Assembly (NCBI GenBank): GCA_022769825.1
Contig: JALEJI010000062.1
Location: forward strand, 1-38,870
Source: Prevotella sp.
GTDB lineage: Bacteria; Bacteroidota; Bacteroidia; Bacteroidales; Bacteroidaceae
Reading direction: 5' to 3'
Length of the DNA: 38,870 nt
Shown piece by piece: positions 34,006-38,870 of this stretch. The position numbers and the translations under genes are program-made. How positions within the stretch are numbered: the first letter of the stretch is position 1; each line of letters starts with the position of its first letter. Under the pieces are notes generated by a model. The model searched no databases. It was not told the origin of the DNA and saw only the letters and a program-made list of their open reading frames with translations.

Positions 34006-34038
34006 AAAAAAAGCGTTTAATGGCAATCATTAAACGCT
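34006..34038 (-). terminator. Intrinsic terminator/attenuator between acpP and fabF
   Basis: An 11-bp perfect stem (34012-34022 with 34028-34038, 5-nt loop) is followed on the minus strand by TTTTTTT (A-run 34006-34012). It lies 20 nt after the acpP stop and about 20 nt before the fabF ATG. Partial read-through would give much acpP mRNA and little fabF-rnc mRNA. Confidence 0.8.
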
Positions 34039-34058
34039 GGGTATGACGCCAAACTTAA

Positions 34059-34295
34059 TTATTTAGCGTTCTCGTTGATGTAGTTGATGGCATCCTGGAC
34101 AGTCTGGATAGTCTCAGCCTTGTCGTCAGGGATAGAGATGCCAAACTCCTTCTCAAACTCCATGATGAGCTCGACAGTGTCGAGAGAGTCTGCGCCAAGA
34201 TCGTTGGTGAAACTTGCCTCAGGCTTAACGTCTGCCTCGTCAACACCAAGCTTATCTACGATGATTGCCTTAACCTTTGATTCAATTTCTGACAT
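34059..34295 (-). CDS. acpP: Acyl carrier protein
   Basis: A 78-residue acidic four-helix protein. The phosphopantetheine attachment motif is [10 protein letters not shown] with Ser37; the rest ([24 protein letters not shown]) is the usual ACP helix III-IV region. It carries acyl chains through fatty acid synthesis and is first in the acpP-fabF-rnc group. Start ATG 34293-34295. Confidence 0.97.
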   Translation of the reverse strand: MSEIESKVKAIIVDKLGVDEADVKPEASFTNDLGADSLDTVELIMEFEKEFGISIPDDKAETIQTVQDAINYINENAK

Positions 34296-34363
34296 AATTG
34301 TAGTCTTTTTATTTTATTAATTAATAAATGAAAATTCAAAACATTTTTTCTCAAAAACTTTTG

Positions 34364-34395
34364 CAAAGTAACTAACTTTTTGGCAATTACGCAAA
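34364..34395 (-). promoter_or_regulatory. Promoter of acpP
   Basis: Minus strand TTTG (34392-34395), a 20-nt spacer and TTACTTTG (34364-34371, 7 of 8), followed by CA. Predicted leader is about 65 nt and A/T-rich. Confidence 0.65.
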
Positions 34396-34421
34396 TAAAA
34401 CGTTGAAAAAATGAAGTAATG

Positions 34422-34448
34422 ATGCACAATAGATAGCATATTGTGCAT
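34422..34448. promoter_or_regulatory. Perfect inverted repeat between divergent acpP and DUF4254 promoters
   Basis: ATGCACAATA-N7-TATTGTGCAT, arms 34422-34431 and 34439-34448. It lies about 27 bp upstream of the acpP -33 box and 62 bp upstream of the other promoter's -33 box. Shape and place suit a dimeric regulator, possibly of fatty-acid genes; no regulator is identified. Confidence 0.5.
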
Positions 34449-34509
34449 TTATGTTGCCTTTTCGATTGATATATATCATCATTGGCCCACTAATTTAATC
34501 TGTGAAAAG

Positions 34510-34541
34510 GTTGTATAGTTCGAAATAAGTTATTAATTTTG
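34510..34541 (+). promoter_or_regulatory. Promoter of the DUF4254-GT9 operon
   Basis: GTTG (34510-34513, 3 of 4), a 20-nt spacer and TAATTTTG (34534-34541) followed by CAG. Predicted leader is about 25 nt. Confidence 0.65.
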
Positions 34542-34569
34542 CAGAAATCCAAAGACAATTAATTCAAGT

Positions 34570-35175
34570 ATGTCATTTACCCAGAAATGTAACGAAATCT
34601 TCAATAAAGCCATTGAGGATTACCACGTGAAAAACGACATTGACACCCCTATCAGCAACCCTTACGGGCACGACACGATAGAGAACCGCCTGTACCTGAA
34701 ATGTTGGATTGATAGCGTGCAATGGCATATGGAGGACATCATCCGTGACCCGCACATCGACCCGCAAGAGGGCATGCAGCTCAAGCACCGCATAGACCGC
34801 TCCAACCAGGATCGCACTGACCTCGTGGAGCAAATCGACTCGTGGTTCAGGCAGCATTTCTCCGACGTCACGCCAAGGCCAGATGCGCGCCTGAACACCG
34901 AAAGCCCCGCCTGGGCTGTGGACAGGCTGTCCATACTCGCGCTGAAGATTTACCACATGAGGGAGCAGGCCAATCGCCAGGACGCCACTCAGCAGCACCG
35001 TGAGCTGTGCAACGGAAAGCTCAACGTGCTGTTGGAGCAGCAGAAAGACCTGTCGCTCGCCATCGACCAGTTGCTCGACGACATCAAGGAGGGAAAGAAA
35101 TACATGAAGGTGTATAGGCAAATGAAGATGTACAACGACCCGAGCACCAATCCCATACTCTACCAAAAGAAGTGA
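34570..35175 (+). CDS. DUF4254 protein
   Basis: A 201-residue soluble, mostly helical protein of the DUF4254 family. The N-terminal part has FNKAIEDYHVKNDIDTP; the middle has LYLKCWIDSVQWHMEDIIRDP followed by a charged helix; a Gln/Glu-rich coiled coil lies near 135-170. No catalytic motif is known. The gene overlaps the GT9 gene by 4 nt (GTGA), so the two are translationally coupled. DUF4254 genes commonly stand next to heptosyltransferase-like genes, suggesting a part in LPS core or surface glycan assembly; that is inference from context. Confidence 0.85.
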   Translation: MSFTQKCNEIFNKAIEDYHVKNDIDTPISNPYGHDTIENRLYLKCWIDSVQWHMEDIIRDPHIDPQEGMQLKHRIDRSNQDRTDLVEQIDSWFRQHFSDVTPRPDARLNTESPAWAVDRLSILALKIYHMREQANRQDATQQHRELCNGKLNVLLEQQKDLSLAIDQLLDDIKEGKKYMKVYRQMKMYNDPSTNPILYQKK

Positions 35176-36215
35176 AGACCGACCATATACTCATAATGCG
35201 CTTCTCCGCCATGGGCGACGTGGCCATGACGGTGCCCGTGGTGTATGCCCTCGCCAAGGAATATCCCAACCTGCGGATAACAATGCTCTCGCAACCCTTC
35301 GCCAGACCTCTGTTCGAGGACCTCGCGCCTAATGTCAGCTTCATGGAGGCCGACATAAAAGAGGAATACAAGGGCATAAAAGGGCTAAACTCACTTTACA
35401 GGAGATTGGTGGCAAAGCAATTCACGGCGATAGCCGACTTGCACAACGTGTTGAGGTCCAGCTACTTGAGGATGAGATTCAACCTCAGCCAAAACAACGT
35501 GGCGCATCTCGACAAGCACCGCGACCTGAGGAAACAGCTCACCGCCGTGAAAGACAAGGTGATGGAGCCCATACCGACGGCGTTCGACAACTATAAAGAC
35601 GTGTTCGCCAGGTTGGGCTATCCAATAAAGAGCATCGACTTCAAGTCGGTATTCACTTCCAAGGGCCCGTTGAGATTGCTGCCCGCGGAGATAGGCGAGA
35701 AAAAAGACTTCCAGCAATGGATAGGCATAGCGCCTTTCGCGGCACATGAGGGCAAGGCTTACCCTCTCGACAAAATGGAGATGGTAGTCGACGGCATCGT
35801 CGACAGGCATCCCTCGGCACGCTTCTTCCTCTTCGGTGGCGGAAGCCGCGAGGCCGAACTGTTGAAAGGCGTGGCGGAAAGGCATAAATGCTGCACGGTG
35901 GTGCCAGGACTGCTACACGGCCTGCGAGAGGAACTCATACTCATGAGCAACCTCGACGTGATGGTGAGCATGGACTCGGCCAACATGCACCTTGCCTCGC
36001 TTGTAGGCACCACGGTGGTGAGCGTGTGGGGAGCCACGCATCCCTACGCCGGATTCATGGGATGGAACCAAAAAGAGGAAAACGCCGTGCAGGTGACCCT
36101 GCCTTGCCGGCCATGCTCCATCTTCGGCAACAAGCCATGCCGAAGGGGAGATTACGCCTGCCTAAGACAAATAGAGCCATCCGACATAATACAGAAAATA
36201 GAGAACAACTTATGA
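35172..36215 (+). CDS. Glycosyltransferase family 9 (LPS heptosyltransferase-like)
   Basis: A 347-residue GT-B protein of the ADP-heptose:LPS heptosyltransferase family. The N-terminal ILIMRFSAMGDVAMTVPVVYA is the family opening. The C-terminal donor-binding half has GIAPFAAHEGKAYPLDKM, LFGGGSREAELL, SMDSANMHLAS and VWGATHPYAGF. A Cys-rich end (LPCRPCSIFGNKPCRRGDYAC) is typical of Bacteroidetes members. The start is GTG at 35172: the conserved N-terminus begins within a few residues and no ATG precedes it. It adds a sugar to the LPS core on the cytoplasmic face; donor sugar is not certain. Confidence 0.92.
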   Translation: MKTDHILIMRFSAMGDVAMTVPVVYALAKEYPNLRITMLSQPFARPLFEDLAPNVSFMEADIKEEYKGIKGLNSLYRRLVAKQFTAIADLHNVLRSSYLRMRFNLSQNNVAHLDKHRDLRKQLTAVKDKVMEPIPTAFDNYKDVFARLGYPIKSIDFKSVFTSKGPLRLLPAEIGEKKDFQQWIGIAPFAAHEGKAYPLDKMEMVVDGIVDRHPSARFFLFGGGSREAELLKGVAERHKCCTVVPGLLHGLREELILMSNLDVMVSMDSANMHLASLVGTTVVSVWGATHPYAGFMGWNQKEENAVQVTLPCRPCSIFGNKPCRRGDYACLRQIEPSDIIQKIENNL

Positions 36216-36224
36216 AATAAAAAC

Positions 36225-36601
36225 AGTGGATAACACTGTGGATAAGGCTGTGGAAAACGATTGCGATTTCCACAGCCTTATTGTTTAAGCCCAATCCGTG
36301 GGGATATCAACATGGTTGTAAAAACCTTTTCAAGGCATTTTCAACAGTTTATCACAAGCAAAAGTTATTCAACTTATACTTATCAACATTTCCACCATTT
36401 TGTGGAAAACAACGTAATGGCCTATTAGCAAGACTTTTCATATTACACCAGCATGTAGATAATCATTGCTACACGGTTAATAATTTAAGACGCAAATATT
36501 CCGGCAATAAAGTATCAACATATCAACAGGCAATCATCATACTATTATTTTTCTTTTAAATTTTAAAATAGAATAGATAATAATAATAAGGTTGTGGAAA
36601 A
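36225..36601. other. AT-rich intergenic DnaA-box cluster, candidate replication origin
   Basis: The 400-nt gap between GT9 and GT2 holds many matches to the DnaA box TTATCCACA. Three direct copies start every 12 bp: AGTGGATAA 36225, TGTGGATAA 36237 (perfect), TGTGGAAAA 36249. Further copies are TTATCAACA 36380, TGTGGAAAA 36401 and 36593, and 7-of-9 sites at 36304, 36512 and 36520. From 36531 to 36592 the sequence is almost pure A/T, with a TAA-triplet run (about 36578-36589) next to the box at 36593, like an unwinding element. No gene is seen here. Confidence 0.5.
36242..36287 (+). terminator. Terminator hairpin of GT9, overlapping DnaA-like boxes
   Basis: A 15-bp perfect stem (36242-36256 with 36267-36281, 10-nt loop) is followed by TGTTTAA. 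It begins 26 nt after the GT9 stop. The stem itself carries TGTGGAAA, so it may double as part of the DnaA-box cluster. Confidence 0.6.
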
Positions 36602-36605
36602 TGGT

Positions 36606-36613
36606 TAACTTTG
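36606..36613 (+). promoter_or_regulatory. -7 box of the GT2 gene, implying a leaderless mRNA
   Basis: TAACTTTG followed by CATCC and then the ATG at 36619. With the usual 4-7 nt distance from the box to the start of transcription, the mRNA would begin at or next to the A of ATG. No -33 TTTG at 19-21 nt was found. Confidence 0.5.
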
Positions 36614-36618
36614 CATCC

Positions 36619-37503
36619 ATGCAAGGACTGTCTATTCTTATACCCGTATACAAAGACTCATGCGTGGCACAGGCTTTGGTATTGCGGCGCCAATGCCAGG
36701 GCTTGGAGATGCAATGGGAAATAGTGGTGGCGGACGACGGCTCACCCTCGCCTTACGATGCCTTGAACGACGAGATAAGCTCGATTGGCGGTTGCAGGCT
36801 TGTCAAGCGGCGCGAGAACGTCGGCAGGGCGGCCATAAGAAACTTTCTCGCGCGTGAGGCACGGTTCGACACATTATTATATATAGACGCAGGAATGATG
36901 CCCTCTGAGGGCTTTATCGACGCTTACGCCAGGAACATGGGCCTGGCCGATGTCGTGGTAGGCAGCTTGAAGGTGGCGAAAGGCAGTGTCGACTTGTCGA
37001 GCCTGAGGTGCAGAAACGAGATGAAGGCGGAGCGAGGCTATTCTGTCAGCAAGAGCAATGAGCGACCATACGCGAATTTCCATTCAGGCAACTTCATGGC
37101 TGAAAGGCATGTGGTGACAGACAACCCTTTCCGTGAGGAGATAAAGACCTACGGCTATGAGGACACGCTCTTCGGCAAAGGCTTGGCCGACAACAACGTA
37201 AGCGTCTTGCACATCGACAACCCATTGTTGTTCGTGAGGTTCGAGAGCAACGCGCGTTTCCTGGAAAAGACCGAAGAGGCCATGCGCACGCTCTACGCTT
37301 ACAGGAACGAGCTGGAAGGCTATTCCGCCCTACTCCACCTTGTGGACCGCCTGCGACGCCATCATCTATTGTGGATAACAGTGTGGATAACTCGGTTGAC
37401 AAACGTTGCGGTAAGGCGCAGGCTTATGGGCGACAATCCCAGCCTCTTTCTGTATAATGTATTCAGAGTGTGCTGTCTTTCAAGATATTACATGAAGAGA
37501 TAG
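36619..37503 (+). CDS. Glycosyltransferase family 2
   Basis: A 294-residue GT-A enzyme. LSILIPVYKDS opens the Rossmann half, VVADDGSPSP holds the nucleotide-binding Asp, RENVGRAAIRNFLA follows, and YIDAGMMP takes the place of the DxD metal motif (D-A pattern). YGYEDTLFG supplies the late catalytic-type acidic residues. The start is ATG at 36619: ATG 36601 and a TTG at 36592 would place the promoter box inside the gene. Substrate unknown; with GT9 upstream a surface-glycan role is likely. Two perfect TGTGGATAA sequences lie within its 3' part. Confidence 0.85.
   Translation: MQGLSILIPVYKDSCVAQALVLRRQCQGLEMQWEIVVADDGSPSPYDALNDEISSIGGCRLVKRRENVGRAAIRNFLAREARFDTLLYIDAGMMPSEGFIDAYARNMGLADVVVGSLKVAKGSVDLSSLRCRNEMKAERGYSVSKSNERPYANFHSGNFMAERHVVTDNPFREEIKTYGYEDTLFGKGLADNNVSVLHIDNPLLFVRFESNARFLEKTEEAMRTLYAYRNELEGYSALLHLVDRLRRHHLLWITVWITRLTNVAVRRRLMGDNPSLFLYNVFRVCCLSRYYMKR
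37370..37390. other. Two perfect DnaA boxes inside the GT2 coding region
   Basis: TGTGGATAA at 37370-37378 and 37382-37390, again spaced 12 bp start to start, encoding part of LWITVWITR. Near matches follow at 37508-37516 (TTTTCCACA) and 37541-37549 (TGTGGGTAA). Confidence 0.5.
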
Positions 37504-37579
37504 CTTGTTTTCCACATTCATGTAGATTACACATTTGAAATGTGGGTAAGGAAACATGAACGTTTCCGCCAAAAATAAC

Positions 37580-37587
37580 TAACTTTG
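37580..37587 (+). promoter_or_regulatory. -7 box of serB
   Basis: TAACTTTG followed by CAAATAAC, a full match to TAnnTTTG, about 40 nt before the ATG at 37628. No -33 at normal spacing. Confidence 0.45.
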
Positions 37588-37627
37588 CAAATAACAAGCA
37601 TATTGCCACGGTAACAATATTCAGCAA

Positions 37628-38870
37628 ATGGACAAAACAGCAGAAAAGGAGGAACAGATATTAATAAGCATAACAGGTCAGGACAGGCCCGGTCTCACGG
37701 CGTCTGTCATGGCCATCTTGGCTAAATATGGCGCACAAGTGCTCGACATTGGCCAGGCGGACATCCATTCCACCTTGTCGCTCGGCATTCTCATGCGTCT
37801 CGACGGCATGCACTCGTGGCAAGTGATGAAGGAATTGCTGTTCAAGGCCACGGAGCTGGGCGTGAACATAGATTTCTCCCCCATCAGCGACGATGAGTAT
37901 GAGAGCTGGGTGAACCATCAGGGCAAGAACCGCTACATACTCACCCTTATAGGCCGTTCGCTCTCGGCGCGCCAGATAGAGGCCACCACGAAGATAATAG
38001 CCGAGCAAGGCTTGAACATCGACTCAATATTGCGTCTCACGGGCAGGATGAGCATCAAGCATCCGGAGCGTAACGTGAGGGCATGCATAGAGTTCTCGCT
38101 GCGAGGCAATCCGGCCGACACGGCGGCCATGCAGAAGGAGCTGATGAACATGTCGCAGGAGATGGCCGTGGACTTCTCGTTCCAGCATGACGACATGTAT
38201 CGCAGGATGAGGAGACTGATTTGTTTCGACATGGATTCCACGCTCATACAGACCGAGTGCATAGATGAACTGGCAAAGCGCGCCGGGGTCGGCGACAAGG
38301 TGAGTGAGATAACGGCGCGCGCCATGCATGGGGAGATAGACTTCAAGGAGAGCTTCAAGGAGCGCGTGGCGCTGTTGAAGGGTCTCGACGCGAGCGTGAT
38401 GAAAGACATAGCCGAAAACATGCCCATCACGGAAGGCACAGACAGGCTGATGAGCGTGCTGAAGACTTGCGGATACAAGATTGCCATCCTGAGCGGAGGA
38501 TTCACCTATTTCGGTGAATACTTGCGGAAGAAATACGGCATCGACTACGTTTACGCCAACGAGTTGGAGATTGGCGACGACGGCAAGTTGACGGGCCGCT
38601 ATGTCGGCGATATAGTGGACGGGCAACGCAAGGCGGAGCTTCTGAAGCTCATAGCGCAGGTGGAAAGGGTGAACCTTGCCCAGACCATAGCCGTGGGTGA
38701 TGGCGCCAACGACCTGCCGATGATTGGGGAGGCCGGACTGGGCATAGCCTTCCACGCCAAGCCTCGCGTGGTGGCAAACGCCAAGCAGAGCATCAACACG
38801 ATGGGAATAGACGGCATACTTTATTTCCTTGGGTTCAAGGACAGCTACCTTGGCGAGCAAGGAAAGCTGT
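37628..38870 (+). CDS. serB: Phosphoserine phosphatase SerB with N-terminal ACT domains (3' end outside window)
   Basis: 414 codons are visible and the frame is open at the right edge. Residues about 9-95 (ILISITGQDRPGLTASVMAI) and 100-185 are two ACT-like regulatory domains. The HAD phosphatase domain begins at 199 with the nucleophile motif FDMDSTL (Asp201, Asp203), then SGGFTYF (289-295), the conserved Lys region DGQRKAELL and GDGANDLPMI (357-366). It removes phosphate from phosphoserine in the last step of serine synthesis. The E. coli enzyme has 322 residues; the longer form with two ACT domains is usual in Bacteroidetes. The family end is probably near, since GQRKAELL and GDGANDL lie close to the C-terminus. 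Confidence 0.93.
   Translation, partial: MDKTAEKEEQILISITGQDRPGLTASVMAILAKYGAQVLDIGQADIHSTLSLGILMRLDGMHSWQVMKELLFKATELGVNIDFSPISDDEYESWVNHQGKNRYILTLIGRSLSARQIEATTKIIAEQGLNIDSILRLTGRMSIKHPERNVRACIEFSLRGNPADTAAMQKELMNMSQEMAVDFSFQHDDMYRRMRRLICFDMDSTLIQTECIDELAKRAGVGDKVSEITARAMHGEIDFKESFKERVALLKGLDASVMKDIAENMPITEGTDRLMSVLKTCGYKIAILSGGFTYFGEYLRKKYGIDYVYANELEIGDDGKLTGRYVGDIVDGQRKAELLKLIAQVERVNLAQTIAVGDGANDLPMIGEAGLGIAFHAKPRVVANAKQSINTMGIDGILYFLGFKDSYLGEQGKL

Noticed and set aside
33985..34026. Longer fabF start at TTG 34026
   Set aside because: The added codons come from the terminator hairpin between acpP and fabF, and the conserved FabF N-terminus begins at the ATG at 33984.
36225..36290. Simple terminator as the whole explanation of the box cluster after GT9
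   Set aside because: The hairpin explains only the boxes at 36249 and 36266; the perfect box at 36237, the later boxes and the coding-region pair at 37370-37390 lie largely or fully outside it.

Overview
The window reads as chromosomal DNA of a Bacteroidales bacterium, most likely Prevotella-like. It carries a SusC/SusD pair, a one-polypeptide hybrid two-component regulator and lipid and glycan enzymes of that order. Promoters repeatedly match the Bacteroidetes form TTTG-N19-20-TAnnTTTG, and Shine-Dalgarno sites are almost absent. No tRNA, rRNA, CRISPR array or insertion sequence was seen.

Layout. (1) 1-12.8 kb, almost all minus strand, is a compact fructan utilisation locus: fructokinase, FucP-like sugar permease, GH32 fructanase, SusD, SusC and a sensor/regulator with a sugar-binding periplasmic domain. 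The regulator gene overlaps the end of a mannose-1-phosphate guanylyltransferase gene. Fructooligosaccharides would enter through SusCD, be cut in the periplasm by GH32, cross the inner membrane through the permease and be phosphorylated. (2) 12.8-15.2 kb is an intergenic repeat region plus a DUF4143-type AAA ATPase whose promoter is bracketed by a 35-bp direct repeat. (3) 15.2-20.5 kb, plus strand: pyridoxal kinase, AspT/YidE-type antiporter, an RluA-family pseudouridine synthase gene split by an in-frame TAG, greA behind a promoter-terminator leader, and a HIT protein. (4) 20.5-25.8 kb, minus strand: an apparent operon of SDR epimerase, PAP2/AUR1-like enzyme, miaB and an MsbA-like ABC exporter. 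(5) 25.9-30.7 kb, plus strand: RNase R, a frameshifted porin and a secreted propeller-like protein. (6) 30.7-31.7 kb is a gene-free kilobase. It holds what look like two homologous, divergently transcribed small RNAs with their own promoters and terminators, then six 22-bp palindromic repeats. (7) 31.7-34.3 kb, minus strand: acpP-fabF-rnc with a terminator hairpin between acpP and fabF. (8) 34.5 kb to the end, plus strand: DUF4254, GT9 and GT2 glycosyltransferases and serB (cut by the window edge). The GT9-GT2 gap is AT-rich and dense in DnaA-box-like sequences, making it a candidate replication origin or DnaA-binding locus.

The least explained parts are the divergent small-RNA pair, the two separate 22-bp-period palindrome arrays and the DnaA-box cluster. 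Two genes (rluA, porin) carry single-nucleotide lesions that are either real or sequence errors. All calls rest on reading the sequence and on recall of protein families; no database search or folding program was run.
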